From assembly GCA_964057225.1 (NCBI GenBank), contig OZ059897.1:9238001-9302000 (forward strand): a DNA stretch of 64,000 nt, read 5' to 3'. Positions 49,030 through 62,800 of the stretch are shown piece by piece; the stretch's first letter is position 1; the number at the start of each line of letters is the position of its first letter. The DNA is from Auanema rhodensis (taxonomy: Eukaryota; Nematoda; Chromadorea; Rhabditida; Rhabditidae). The translations under genes and the position numbers were made by a program. Under the pieces are notes generated by a model, which saw only the letters and a program-made list of their open reading frames with translations, ran no database searches and was not told the origin of the DNA.

Positions 49030-49836
49030 ATGACGTACAACGGAATTGGATTACAGACCGCCAGAGGTTCTGGTACTAATGGATATGTTCAGGCAAATTT
49101 ATCAAGTTTGTTACTTTCTAAAGTAAGTAATTGATGTAGGAAGATTAATATAAATTAAATGAATTCAGAAAAAAATTGAATATAATGCCGAGGATGATAT
49201 CAAACGTATGGAAGCCGAAGTTAATAAAGCTCCTAATGAAGAACTACTAAATCATCAGAGAAAACGACAAGTAGAAATTAAAGTGGCTGAATTTGAAATG
49301 CTTATGGAAGATAAAGTAATTATAGATATATTGGCAATAACTTTTTGTTGAAATATTTTAGGGATTTGATGATGAAGAAATACAAAAGAAAACCAATGAC
49401 TATCGAAAGTTGTTACTAAGTCAGTTAGAAACCGGTGAACTGAATCTTGATGAAGAATTAGATATTCGAAATAGTCATGCTAAAATGCGCTATGCTAAAA
49501 ATGTAAGTATTTTTCTTCTTCTGTTGCTGGGAATGCATTTCTTTCAGAGTCGGGATAGGTGGCGTAATGCTTTTGGTTTAAAAACAGATTATGTTCCTGG
49601 AAGTTCTATGGACAAGTATGTTATTTTCTTTATTATTATTTTTTAATTTGTAGATAAAAATTTTACTTTTCAGTATGAAAAAAACTGATGTTGTTGGAGC
49701 TGTATTGGAAGCGGAACCTGTAGTTGAAGCTAAACCCGATATGCTCAGTGCCTTGAAAGAATTGAAGAAAGAAAGATCCAAGTCAAAGAAACTAAAGAAA
49801 GAAAAGAAAGAAAAGAAGAAGAAGTCAAAAAAGTAA
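49030..49836 (+). CDS. rsr-2: Cwf21/SRm300-type splicing factor (RSR-2/CWC21)
   Basis: Exons: 49030-49122, 49169-49315, 49362-49502, 49548-49615, 49674-49836; about 204 residues. The N-terminus MTYNGIGLQTARGSGTNGYV is the hallmark of the CWC21/SRRM2 family, which binds Prp8 and Snu114 at the spliceosome's catalytic core. A Cwf21 helical hairpin follows (DKGFDDEEIQKKTNDYRKLL). The tail is short and lysine-rich (KKERSKSKKLKKEKK) rather than a long Arg/Ser domain. It is the first gene of an operon-like pair with sinh-1, 150 bases between stop and next ATG, and has an AATAAA at about 49876. A weak run of 2-3 Ser residues in the tail is all that recalls an RS domain. Confidence 0.9.
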
Positions 49837-49986
49837 TTTGTTGTTTAATTTAATTTTTGCTTAACTATCTGTTAATAAAGTGTATCAATGTATTTACTAA
49901 TTTTTTTACTAATACATAGGTTCGGGACCCGTATTTTTACAAATTGAAATACATAATATAAGTCATTCTTATGGATAGCATGTCCC
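49837..49986 (+). promoter_or_regulatory. Intercistronic region rsr-2 / sinh-1 (operon-like)
   Basis: 150 bases separate the two same-strand genes. There is a TAATAAAG poly(A) signal near 49876, a T-rich stretch and an AG acceptor near 49920. The layout fits a nematode operon with trans-splicing of the second message. Confidence 0.6.
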
Positions 49987-52452
49987 ATGGCGTATTTTGA
50001 TGAACGAGAACTCATCGACCTCATAAGACATGAACTTAGGATTGAAGATGATTTAGGATTCACTACAAAAATCATTCAACCCCCTAATAGGTTTATTTCA
50101 TAACCTATTTCTTTTAAAAGTGAAGAAATTCTAGAAGAGCAAAATATGGTGGATTACCACTAAATTTTCGCCAGTCAATCGTAGAAAGCGATATAGAGGA
50201 GGAAGAGGACTACTTTTGTGAACAACAGTTTCAGGTTCTGAAAATATTGCTTCATATTTTATTGTTTTCTTCTAAGATTTTGGAAGCTGAACCGAAAGGT
50301 TCAACGGAAATCATTGAATCTCGTATGCGTTCTCGAACTGTTGAGAGTGATAAGTCTCTGAGAATAGATGCATGTTAGTTCAAACTTAAATATTCATTGT
50401 GTATCATATCTTCTTAAGTGCAAAGAAAATCAAATGAGGAATGTCCGGTACTCATTCGTATACCTCAGTCGGTTACTAAAATTGAACCAGCAGAATCAGA
50501 ATTATCGAAGTATTCATTAGTTTTCAATATTCGAGAATAATGTAATTTTAGGCAAATTGATAAAAATCTCAAAAAGTTTCAAAATCCCTTAAACGAATTT
50601 AGTAAATTCAAAGGTATGCCTGAGGCACGGTCCAGTCAATTCTTCAAAATACGATTCCCTCCGGTTAACAAATCTTCTGTGGAGATCGAGGTATAATTTC
50701 TTTTTTTTTAATTTTGGTTAATTGTTTTAATTATTAGGTTTGCGTTGTTCCAACAGCTATGGTGTTCGAATTCGTGGGCTTGTGTTGTTTGCAATATTTT
50801 CTTTATACATCAGCTGAACTACCGTATGCTTTGCCTACAGTAAGAAATAAACATTTCGTTTAAGTGGCAAGGTAGAAGATTATTCACTTCATATAGTAGA
50901 TGAAGATACCGATCAGATTGATCAAGAGTTTCCACCTCTAGAGAAAAATCGGGTTGTTTGTGATTTGGGTTTTCCCATACTTGCACTTGTCCGAACAGAA
51001 GAAGCTATAATCATTCCGAAGTTTGATCGAAAAATGATGGTGACGGTGTAGGTTTCATTATCACTATCGAATGAAAAAGTATTTGTACCATTTCAAATGC
51101 AAATTCACTCTTATATGAAACCCAAAGCATAATTATTTCAGTTTTTTTACATCTGGAGAACAGTTCGGAATTGAAATTCCCAGACCTTCTACTAATATTT
51201 CTTGGTTATGTAAAGAAGCTTTAAGGCGGTGGAGGGAAGCAAGAAAAAACTTAACGGAGTTGATGCCTGGTATGAAAAATTTATGTTTAAATGTACCAAA
51301 AAGAGATGCTTTAGATGCTGTGTACATAGTGGAATCATTAGATCATGAAGGTCGAATTTTTTCTGATGAAACTTATGTTTCTACTTGTGGATGTTCTGAC
51401 TTTGTTGTTTATAGAAAAAATAGTACGTGAATATTATGCTTTCCTTCTATATTTTGACTCATTAGGCTCTCGTGTTGGCTTTAATCCAAGGAAACCTATG
51501 TTGCTTTCCTCGCAAGTGAGTATTGTGTGCCCTACTAGTCCAGCTTTATCTACAAATCGCAATAGTGCCATATTCGGTATGGGTTTCTAATTATTCGTTT
51601 TAATCTCTTTTTAGATTTTTCTGTACATGATGGTATAGGCTCAATCTCATCACCATATGAATCTGGAGACGAAGCCATATCTTATTTCAAGGTTATGAGA
51701 TTACATAGATTTAAACTTCGTTGGACTGCTAATCTAAGTAATAAAACATAATACTTAGTTATTAACACACTTAATTTAGTTATACGGTGGTCTTGTTTTG
51801 AAATTGTGCCTTTTACTAGTGAAATGGATAGGAGAAGATCATTTTTACCACAGCAGTACCAAAAATCTACAAAAGTACCATGGGAACTAATGTGTAATGT
51901 TCAGTTTTCTGAAAAAGAGAAACTTAAGCCATCTAAAGGTATGTTGTATGTTAACTTATTCAGGACTCTCCATGTCTTCAGAAACTTCTTACTACCTTAC
52001 TTTTTCCTTCTTATCAACTGATAGAACACAAGAGTCTCTCGACTTACCATCTGAATCCAACACAATCCCAGATCTTACTGAAGTTAGTTATGATTGTGAG
52101 ATATTCATTTCATGCTTTCCAGAGCTCTGAGAAGCATCATTGGAAATCTGTTCAAGTTGAGTGCAAATCTAAAGAAGACGCGCTTGATATATATAATCAA
52201 GTTCAGTCCATCATTAATACACGTGAATCAACTGTTCATCAGGTAAATATATTATTATTATGTTGTAAAACCTCCTTTTAGGCTTGGCTCTTATCCAATA
52301 ATGGTGCTCTTTCTCCCTTAGAATGCACTCGACAATTTTTACGTAGAGATGACGACGAATTAACACCATCTGTTAATGAGAGTACAAAAGTCTTTAATAA
52401 TCCTAAAGTAGCTAGTCTTGTCCGGTTTTTACGATTAAGTAAACACAAATAA
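49987..52452 (+). CDS. sinh-1: SIN1/MAPKAP1 homologue, TORC2 subunit
   Basis: A multi-exon gene of about 600 residues. It starts MAYFDERELIDLIRHELR. The central CRIM domain has its typical opening and core (RSSQFFKIRFPP, then IEVCVVPTAMVFEFVGLCCL). A Ras-binding-like domain follows, and the C-terminus has PH-domain character (YFKVMRLHRFKLRWTANL to the WKSVQVECKSKEDALDIYNQ helix region). SIN1 recruits AGC-kinase substrates such as AKT and SGK to TORC2 at membranes. An overlapping ATG at 49971 is out of frame. It ends convergently with the MATH-domain gene, stops 240 bases apart. Confidence 0.88.
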
Positions 52453-52690
52453 CAATATAATTATTGGTTTATCATATAATGTAGAGTATTTATTAAATCT
52501 TCATTTATTTTATTCACGTTTCACGCAGAACTAATGTTTTAGGGTGATTTATGCCTTTGTCCTGAAGGTCATCAATAAAAATAAGCAAAAGATGTTTACG
52601 GGTTAATTCTATGAAATTTATTAATACATCTCAGACTTTTTAAAGACGAATTAAGAAATATGAATTAATTGTAGAGCAAATAGAAATCGA

Positions 52691-55600
52691 CTAGCTGTCG
52701 TAAAAAGGCATGCCTGGGGCTCTTGGTTGGTTAGGACGCCAATTACCTTGGGGACTACCATTCATCCAGCCACCTTGGGCTTGGGCTGCAAACATGGGAC
52801 GCATCTGTAAGAAATATGTATTCGAATATAAAATAATATTTATATTACTTGAGCAGAATTCGGTGTGTCTGCACCAGGCCACAAATCCTGATTATGATTA
52901 TGATGGTCCGTCACGGGACGAATCATATCGGAAAGGTTTCCTAACGGTGTAGACCAGGAGGACCACGGGGATGTTGCTGGTATAGAACTATTTTCATCAG
53001 GGCGGACAGATCCACTGCCTTTTCGCTGAGAAGGGGGAGAAGAAGGGCCACTGAATAGAGCATTAGCTGCGCTACTAGTAGTTGGAGAATGAACATCCCG
53101 CATTGCCACTGAAACAATAAAAAAATAAGAAATAGAAACATATTTATTCTTACCAGAGGGGAAACGGCCAATCTGTGGTGTACGGGGTTGTCCAATAACA
53201 CCGGCGGGGGCAGGGGGTATAGTAGGAGGAGGGATAAGGGAGGTTGAAGGTTGGACAACTTGAACCGGGGGTACACGAACAGTCTTGGGAGCAGAAGGGG
53301 GAAGAGGAGTCTGAAATGTATTGAAGTAAATCGGACAAAGAATAATTTAAAATTACTTTGAAATCACACTGGCATAATGTTTTACTTCCTTTAGTGAGTT
53401 GGTCTAGAGTCGTTTCGTAGTCAGTTTTAGCGACGATAATCAAACGATCAACTTCCTCACAGGCGGCACGCCATTCAAGCAAACTCTTTTTCATAGTTTC
53501 CATATCGGCGTGGGTTCGGGCGCTAGAGATATTGCATAAACAACTATAAAAATATATAGGGTACCGCTTAAGATTTTCTTCAGCATCTGATAGTCCAGCA
53601 TGGAAATCGTCTTTAGTTTTATTTAAAGTATTCAGTCCATAATTTAACATTAAATCTAATTGACTGATTTCTGAAGCTCGAACTCGTTCAGTCATAGCGG
53701 TAAGAGAAGCTGTTAAAGTTTTTCGTTCCTGAAGGAAAATAAAATATATAATAATTTTAGCAATACAAAACCTTTTCCCATTTTAGTTCCTTATTCTTGG
53801 CAGCCAGAATTTTTTCTTCATATGAAGCTCTTTCGCGCTCACGCTCGTTCTCCTTCTCAAGAGCTTCAGTTTCGTTTCTTCGGATCAACTCCGCGTCACG
53901 GTCCTAAATTATATAAAACATGAACAATAAAAATAAAGAAATGCTACAACCTTCTCTTTCTTAGCTTTAGCACGTTCCTCTATATTCTTCTTTTTCAGGC
54001 TCTCTATCTCCTTCTTGAAGTTCTTGATCTTATCATCATTCTCGATCTTTTCGGCTTGTAAAACAGCATTACGGTTCCTGAAAACAAGGATTGAAGTACA
54101 ATCAAATAAATGCATCACTCACTCTTCAGTTTTGACTTTTTTCTCTACCTTCTTCAATTGGTTACGTACATCTTTCAACTGAGTTTGAATCTGCTCTGCA
54201 CGTTCATGTTCGGTCTTGAACTCGGTTTCAGCGGTTTGAACTTGAACTTGCAACTATGAAATAAATTAATAAGATAATGAACCTTGTTTGCCTTATACCT
54301 TTTTGATCAGCTCATCCTTCTTCTTAATTTCGGCTTCAGCTTTTTGAACGCGTCCTTCAAGTTCGGTAACCTTCTCCTGATTCTTGCGCATAGCTTCAAC
54401 TGCTCTGAGTCCCGTGGAGTTTTGATGGTATTTCTGCATTTTTTTAGCAGCTTCCAACATTTCTTCCATACGATCTCCAGATGTCTAAAACTCAAAACAA
54501 TTGTGGCATAAAAAAAAAGAATTTTACCGAGAGTGCTTGAGAATATTCGAAAAGTTGATGAAGGATTGGCAACAACGCTGACTCGCTATCTCCGATGCTC
54601 ATGTGATGAATTTTCTCCAAAATCTAAACGTTAGAATCTACAATACACGATATTTCCTAAATAATACCAGTTCATCCACATGGTAACTACCAACATCCGC
54701 CAAGAGAGATTTAATGCTTTTTTCGCAATCCTCTTCCTCCAAATCCAATCCAAACTCTCCAACTAAGTCAAACAGTGAATGAATCTATTAATGAACAGAT
54801 TTACCTCTATGTTTTCGAAACAAATTCGATACCTCAGCAGCTGCAACAGCAGAAGTTGCCAATTGAGTATCATCACTTGCTTCGCTCTTTTTGGGAGACT
54901 AAATAAATATATTATTATGAAATGTCTTTAAAAGCAACAACCACTTCGATATCACTTAGCTCTGGTAGTTTTAGTGCTTCATAAGAAAGTGTGCTATGAT
55001 TATTATGGCGACGAACCGCAGTAGCCAACTTCCGGCCTAAAAAAACAGTTTGTTTACGGTCATACCGATTGCAATGTATTACCATGAATATTCACTGGAG
55101 GTGGTGGACTACTAATCTGTTTACTTGAAACTTTCTCTCCAGACCGATCAAACAAGGCAATAAGTTGTTCAACCTGAAACCAAAAAGTAAAAAAATTAGT
55201 AAGGCGTTATAGGTACCACTTCATCAGTATAAAGAAAAGCTACAGTTTTACAGAACTCCATAGAAGCTTGTAAAATTCTTCGGGAATGAACAGTACAAAG
55301 ACCAGCGGCAAGACAGCAACTTCCATGATCCTAAACAGAAAAACTATGATCTGATATTGCTAAATCTTAATACATCAGAGAGGTTATCCAGTCTGTTGAA
55401 TATACTCGTTGACAAAGTTGAAATCGCGGGATTATCATTATCAACAACAGAGAGAGCCAGCTCAAGATCTTTCACGAGATCCTGGTTAAAAATAAGTTCT
55501 TTTTTTTTTTTAATTTGAAAAATTACCACTAAATGATCAACACCAAATACATCATTGTAGAACCTAGCAAGACGTTGTCGTTCTATCTGTTCTGTTTTCT

Positions 55601-58376
55601 CGTCATGCTGAATATTCATAAAATTAGTAAACATTTCTCGTATAATATGTTCTCACTGTAGAACAAATCGTTTGCAACACTTCATCAGTAGCTTGGCCAA
55701 ATTTCTGTATTTGTTCCGTAATAAGTTTCTGCACGAATTGCGGATTGTTTCCAGCATACCTCTGTAAGCATATTACAACATAAACAATATTATAAAATTA
55801 TCAATACCCTTTCTCGTCTTGGGTTGGGTAAAGGTTGGCTTTGAACCGTAGTTGGAGCAATAATTTGGTCATTGCTATCTTCGGTTTGACAACCGTGTTC
55901 CGTAACAGAAATCGCCCCCATAGCTTCTTCTGAAGAAGAGATAGAGTCACACTGTCCACTGGCGCATTGTTCACACACTGAATAGTGCGCAATCGCAATA
56001 GCAAATAGTAAAAATTAACATGACATACTTCCTTGTATACTATCATCCTCCTGATAATCATCCGACAAGTCGCTACTGCAATCCTCACCTACACATCCAG
56101 TAGTCGAAAGACAATCATCCGACGGTCTTTTTCTGTAATAACAAATTTGAAATAAGAAAACAGATTTGCATAACCAACCTTCCAAACTTTGTCGGTGGTT
56201 CCTCGGTCTTTGGAGCATTCTCCTAGAATAAGATCAATGGACTTATTAATTATTTTGACACACAAGCAAGTAACAAAGCAAAAGCATTCAATAGAGGTTA
56301 GGAATTACATACACTATTCAAAATACAATCACCCAAGCAGACAAATTGTAGCTGAACCAATTTTTTTACAAAATTCATGACAACAGATTTGTGATTGATA
56401 TTTTCCAGCAATATCACGATAAGGAACAGATTTGGCGAATAATAGTGCAAGTGTTACTTGGGCGCAAAAAAATTTTGAACTGTGGTTCATACCGGTATGA
56501 TAAATCATAATTTCCTCGCCATTCAGATTGTAAAGCAGGGACACACATGCATGTGCAAGCAGTATTAGGGAAACAGAAATTACAACAACATAGGTAAACC
56601 AAGCAAGTACTGGTAGCGTTGATGGTAATAACTGACTTTCGGTGACACTGGAGGCGAAGCCGATAGAGGGGATTTTCCCGTCTCTTCCGAACTAGAGTTG
56701 ATAGATGTAATCTCCTCATTCCAATCTGTTGACTCAGTACGCTTCTTCAGTTCTTTATCCCTAAGATACAAGATAAGGACACGTGATCCCAGCTAAATAT
56801 TTTAACAACGAACTTATTAATCATCTCCGCCTTCTTCTTTTTTAATTGCTGCATAGCAGTTCTCTTGTCTTTTTTTCCAGTCGATTTTGACCCCCCTTTC
56901 GCGGCAATAGTTTTCTGAGCACCTGTCAAAGCTTGTCTGAGGGATGTTGGTTTCAAAGGTTCCACAGGTTTAGGAGCTTCAGATTCTGTACGACATATAA
57001 ATACATGTTACTTATGTCTATGACTTACTGTTCTCTATCCTATTGATACTATCTAATACTTTCTTTTTTACTAAACGCTCTTTTTGTTTTTCTAATTTTT
57101 CCTTCATCTCAAGATCTTTATCCTTACAAAATTTGAGGGCCTGCAACAGGAAAAATCGTAAAATAACAAATTACGGTTTGATACCTGAGCATTAGCCTCA
57201 ATCGACAAATCTACCAACCCCCTACCCATTTGCATTTCAGCCAGGTTATACCATTGATCGATGCTTTTACAAAAATCTGCTCTTGTCCTGTGAACAGAAA
57301 CATGTGTAACGGAATGCAAGATTTATCCAAGAGAAATGAAAAAGAATAACTCACATCATATTTTTAGGCCAATCAGCCTTAACAGTAATCTCTAATGTGA
57401 CATAATCATTCTGAATATAACCTTGACTTTCATCTAACACATCCTATATTTCAAAAAATAATATATCAATATTCAATAAATTCTCATACCGCCCATGTCA
57501 TAAAGCAGGAATATCCCCAATCATTTTCTTTCGCAGTATAAACATGACTTGTTTTCCTTACAAAATTGGTAGCGCCTGGTTTCACAGCTAAGAGCCTCAT
57601 TTCGGCATCTGCTTTGCAGGACCATGAGCTAAATCAACGAAATAATTTGATGCATATTTAGACAAATCAAACTCAGAATAAGTTCTATCAGGACAACATT
57701 GTAAAAAGAATCCCATACACTTTTGTGATTTTTTTTGCACCATATGTTGTTTAGGCATAACCATAATCCTCCTAAAATAAATAATAGAACGTAATAAAAA
57801 AATGTCCGCAATGTCTAACCAAGGCACTCCTCTGATTCGTTGATTCGGCGAGCAAATGGTGTCACTCATTTTTGAAAATCCCGTAATGCATAAAACCAAT
57901 GTGCCTTCTCCAGCTAAAATTGTGAATTGTAAATAATATGTAAATAATTTCAGCTCATACATTCGTCGCTATTCGAAGTGTTCGCGGAACTGATAGTAGC
58001 TACACTGCTTTCCTTTGTTGCAACTTGCCCATTTTTCTTATTAACATTCGGCTGCTCTTGTAAAAGCTCAATGGCTAGAATGTTAAATTCAAAAAAAATA
58101 ATATAGTTAGATGAGTACGTTTTCCTGATCCCGAAATCCCCAAGTTGTTGCACTTTATCTGTGAAACGGTTGGCGTAGAACCATTATTACTGTTATTTCC
58201 CGAAAAAGGAGCATCTGTTTGACAAGCAACCTCGACACGACTGATTTTCCTAAACTTTGAAATACGCAAGAATTTTTTTTTTATAAATGTTTGAATACTA
58301 GGGATAAACATTATCTATGTCTAAAATATGCAAGAAAAACTCACGTTTTACATCGATGCCCAACAGATTGCGACAT
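52691..58376 (-). CDS. MATH-domain coiled-coil protein with proline-rich tail
   Basis: A minus-strand gene with some 25 short introns; product well over 1,200 residues. It starts MSQSVGHRCKT, spliced to KISRVEVACQTD. An N-terminal MATH/TRAF-type domain lies at about residues 85-235: RIRGVPWRIMVMP, then VYTAKENDWGYSCFMTWAD and YIQNDYVTLEITVKAD, close to the USP7-type MATH. No peptidase, BTB or RING domain was seen. A Lys-rich segment, an acidic segment with a second CQTE motif, and long charged coiled coils (residues in exons 54100-53900 and around) follow. The C-terminus is Pro/Gly-rich (NWRPNQPRAPGMPFYDS). It may correspond to the C. elegans gene I remember as pqn-87 (Y57A10A.18) by position, but that is memory, not a check. 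Function unknown; MATH domains bind short peptide ligands and often serve E3 or signalling scaffolds. Confidence 0.75.
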
Positions 58377-58950
58377 GTCGGAACGCACACTGTCGATCGA
58401 ATTCTAGCCTAACTAAAACAACAGTTCATAAAAAAATATTTTGTATAAAGATTTAAGCAGAGCTATATGACTTTAGATAAAATGTTTTCTGGGTTTATAA
58501 TGTAACAAACATATTTTATAAAAATTAAATATTATCTATAATGAATATAATCTTAGAAAACAGCTTTACAACTGTAGAAAGCTTTGTATCTTAATATATA
58601 GGTTGTTGATTACTCGGCATTACTAGAACATAGAATTGTTAAAGGGCGGAGAAGATAGTCGTCGTGTTCTTGGTACGGTAGTATCTGTGCTAAGACCAAT
58701 TAGATGAAGTCTCTTGGCTTTTAAAACATTTCAAAGAAAATTTTAATTTATTTCAATAATTTAATTATTAAAATGTGAAAATTAAATCTGCAAAGATGCT
58801 CAAAATAAAAGAAACAATTGTGAGCATATTTTCAGCCTATTTGTTTGTGCTCACGGCTGTTTTTATGAAACTGGCCTTCCTAAATATATTGTTATTTGCT
58901 TTATTCTTATTTCAGCCGAATTGTTTAATTAATTTTGAACACTTAAAATA
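58377..58950. promoter_or_regulatory. Divergent promoter region, MATH gene / trpp-5
   Basis: 574 bases between the two divergent start codons. Mixed composition occurs around 58620-58700 (GGGCGG, TCGTCGTG), AT-rich elsewhere. No gene was seen, so it probably serves both genes. Confidence 0.45.
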
Positions 58951-59729
58951 ATGGTCAAATCTGTTGGTATTCTTGATAAAACATTGAGTAGAGGGAAAAA
59001 TGAAGTGGGTTATACAGAACAACTTTTGTCTCAATAGTTAACTCCAGGTGAGCCTATCAACTTTTGCCGTTTTGTTCTCAGAAATGGTGAAATATGCTCA
59101 GAATAGAGTTGATACCGTTAGTGATCTACATGACAAGTAAAGATCTCAATATTAGAATATGTATGAAATTTTGAATAGGCTAGCTTCCTATGGGAAAAAT
59201 GTTGGCGTAAGATTGCTTGATGTGATAACATTACGTGAAAGAGGCTACAAAAGGGAAACGAAGCACTTAGGTTAGATTAATACATACTTTATAGCTAGTG
59301 AACTAATTTTTTTTAGGAATGCTTATGTTTATAAAATCCACAGTTTGGAAAAGCATTTTCAACAAAGAAGCTGATAAGTTAGAGAGGTCCAATGATGATC
59401 CCTCTACATGTGAGTAATGTTAAAAATAGTACCTGATGTTTAACTATTTCATAGATTTGTTAATTGAGAAGGACCCCGTTGTAAATACTTATATATCTGT
59501 GCCTAAGGATAAAGGTGTTTTAAATTGTGCTGCATTCGTAGCAGGAATTATTGAAGGAATGTTAGAGGTTCGGAGGCTTTTTGTAAAAAGTTATTTTGAA
59601 ATTTGTTTACAGAGCAGTAATTTTCCATGTAAAGTAACTGCCCATTGGCATAATGGAACAGCTTACGTCATACAATTCGAGGAAAGTGTTTTAGCTAGGG
59701 AAACAGCTTTAATGGAAGCGGGCCGATAG
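58951..59729 (+). CDS. trpp-5: TRAPPC5 homologue, Bet3-family TRAPP subunit
   Basis: Exons start at 58951-59004, then the second begins after TCCAG with VSLSTFAVLFSEMVKYAQNR. The product is about 185 residues, usual for TRAPPC5. Typical features are KSVGILDKTLSRGKNEV, ASYGKNVGVRLLDVITLRE, FIKSTVWKSIFNKEADKLE, LNCAAFVAGIIEGMLE and FPCKVTAHWH. The subunit belongs to the core of TRAPP, the Rab1/Ypt1 exchange factor and tether at the ER-Golgi and Golgi. Its stop is 107 bases before the polg-1 ATG on the same strand, making it a likely first gene of an operon. It contains a TA microsatellite just after the stop. Confidence 0.92.
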
Positions 59730-59836
59730 TTTCCGATGTACATATATATATATATATATCTTAATTTATTTTGTATTACTCAATAAATTTTTGAATTTGT
59801 CGATATTTGTTCTAGGATGTTGTATCTACTTTTAAT
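59730..59836 (+). promoter_or_regulatory. Intercistronic region trpp-5 / polg-1 (operon-like)
   Basis: 107 bases, with a TA run, a CAATAAA poly(A) signal near 59782, a T-rich element, and a TTCTAG acceptor near 59813 where trans-splicing could take place. This is the classical spacing of a nematode SL2-type operon. Confidence 0.65.
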
Positions 59837-62800
59837 ATGGTTAAATTTATTCTTTTCGGGATAATAAGGAGTTCTAGTTTAAGAAACATGAATGTAAGAA
59901 AAGTCCTTGTAAGTGTTGTTCGAAGATATAGTTCTCCTGGAGTAAGTCTTCGCACGAATGTGAAAAATTGATTAGTGTTTTAGTTAAATGAGAAGCCAAT
60001 AGCAACGATTCCAAGTTATATTCATGAATTTCTGTTTCGATCAGCTGCTCCATCCTCCTCTACGCAATATGAACATAAGTTAATACTTCCCCCGTTACAA
60101 GGAGACAACCTTCGTGATCATTTTAAGTATGATATTTAGTATGAGAATTTAGAATTGAAGTTTTTTTGAAGTAATTTAGCGGAAAACCATATAGGGAAAT
60201 ATTTCAATCTATTAGATGAGGGAATGGAATGCTTCAGTAAAGAGATTGTATTGCCGAAAGAATGGGAATTTGTGGAAGGATGGATGAGGTACCCTTTAGA
60301 TGGTGGACCACCCGAGAAGGTAAGTCTGATTTCAGAAGAGATAATAAGTTGAACTGAATAATCAATTTTTGTAAATGTTTAACGTATTCGCACATATAGG
60401 TGCCTTATCCCTTAGAAGATGTTCTGGTTTTTGATGTGGAAACCTGTGTATCGAAGGGACAACTTCCTACATTAGCTATATGCTTATCACCTACCGCAAT
60501 GTAAATGAAATAGTTTGAAATAATCTGGACCTTCCATTATAGCTACGGCTGGTGCAGCGAATTTTTAATCAGAGAAAGCGATTATCCCACAAATGCGAAA
60601 ATTGAACATTTAATTCCTCTTGGAGGTATTACTAAAGCATTTTTTTAAATTATTTTCGAGAATTCAGGACATGATCATCCGCGAATTGCAATTGGGCATA
60701 ATGTTGGTTATGATAGAGTACGTTCTCAAGAACCATATTTTCGAGAAGTATATTCAAATTATTTTTCTGATTTTATATGTTATTGTAGAAAACGTTTTTA
60801 CGTTTCATGGACACAATGTCTATGTGGATCCCAATATCTGGAATGGCTGATCACCAAAGATCTCTGTATGAAGCTGATGATTTAGTCATTGCCGAAGTTT
60901 GTTTACAAAAAAAATTTGTTTAAAAATAAATTACAGATGGACGAAAATTTAGCCTGGAGAGATTCTTGGAAACAAAAAGTTAGCAAGAACTCTTTAGCTG
61001 ATGTCTACAGTCATTTTTTTAATGAAGAATTAAGCAAGGAAAATCAAAAGTATTTTGTAACTGCCAGCATTTCTGATATTCGTACCTCATTCCAAGTTAG
61101 GAAATTAAATCAAACGAATTAAATCAATTTTATAGGAATTAATGACATATTGTGCAATGGATTGCGTGGCAACAGGGAAAGTGTATGCGAAATTATGGCC
61201 AAAGTTCAAAGAAAGGTCACTCAAAATACGCGTGTAGTTGTATTAAACCTGGATTTTTTAAACAGATTTCCTAGCCTTATTACACTTTACGGTTTTTTAA
61301 ATGTTGGCAATGCTTATCTTCCCATTAATCGGCATTGGAATGAGTTTTTCAAAGTTATATATTTTTGAAATGTAGTTTAGATTGTTTTCCATTAAGGTGA
61401 ACGAAATATCATGTGAGGAAAAAAAACTGCAAGCGGCCCAAGCTATCGCTTCATCCGCCAAATCTCTTATCGAAAGCACGTTAGTTGTATAGTTTAAACT
61501 TAAGATGTGTTCTATTGAAAATAGTGATGCGAAATTAGCCGTCGACGATCCTTGGATGTGGGCATATGATTGGAGTTTAGACAAAAAAGGAAAATACCCG
61601 GCGTAAAACCATTTTCTTATTACTGGAATAACTAATATTTGGGGTTCATTCAGATGGTTTTACAAGTTGTTCAGAAAACGGGTTTTTGCTGATTCCGAAA
61701 TCACAAATCTTATTAGCGAAGGTATTTTAAGCTGATCTTCGATCATTTTTCTTTTTTTTTGTAGATGTCGTCACTAAAAGTGCTATGATACCTGGGATTT
61801 TTGGAATGATTTATGGCCCATATCCTGTTTATAAAAGTAAAACTAAAGGCTGGGGTTACCTAGTTCCTACAACAAAGAGTATGATTCAGTTTCGATACAG
61901 TTTTACACTAAAAATGTTCAGAAGCCAATAAAAAGAAAACTGCTGACGAGGAACTACTTATTCCTATCGAGTTAAATATTCCTCATATAGTTATATTTTT
62001 GGCTTTTTCTACAGAAATATTAAAAAATGTGTAAACGAAAACATGGATAAGTATGGTGAAATTCCCTTAACAAATGATCCAAGTCTTCATTTCGGTGAAA
62101 TTGACTTTTACAAATTTCCCCACCCGGTATGATATGGTGGTTTTTAAATTGTATCTGCTCTCATTCTTTTAAGAGTGGAAGTGGTAATGTAGGTGATATT
62201 CTCTCAAAATTATTCGCGGCAGAATTGGATGAAAAAGTTCTTCGAGCTTCAAGGTATGAAGAGGAATTTGAAAAGGTTTTACTATCTCTTCGTTCCACCA
62301 GATTTTGGACTAGCTACAGGTAAAAAAAAATGAACAGTGAAAAAAAAATTTTTTTTAAGGGAAAGATACCATTCTGAGGTTCCTATTTGGTATGAAGACG
62401 GCGGCGAGAGTGATAATATGATAGGTGCTATTGCTCCAGCTATTGTACCAGCTGGTACAGTTTCACGAAGAAGTGTGCATAAACTTTGGGTTACTCTTAC
62501 TAACTCTGCGGTAGCTCCCCATTTTCTAAACTGTTTGATAGTTTTATTTAGTCTGATAAAAACTTCGGAACAGGAATTAAGAGCATGATTCAAGCCCCAC
62601 CAGGGTATCGTCTCGTGGGTGCAGATGTAGATTCTCAAGAACAGTGGTTAGCTGGACTATTTGGAGATGCTAGCGCCGCTAAATGTTTACGTTAGACATG
62701 CAATTTGCAAGAAATTAAAATATAATATTCCTTATAGCATTGGAAGAAAGAAAAGCAGGAGTTACCCCATTTAGTAAGATGATGCTGGTTGGAACTAAGA

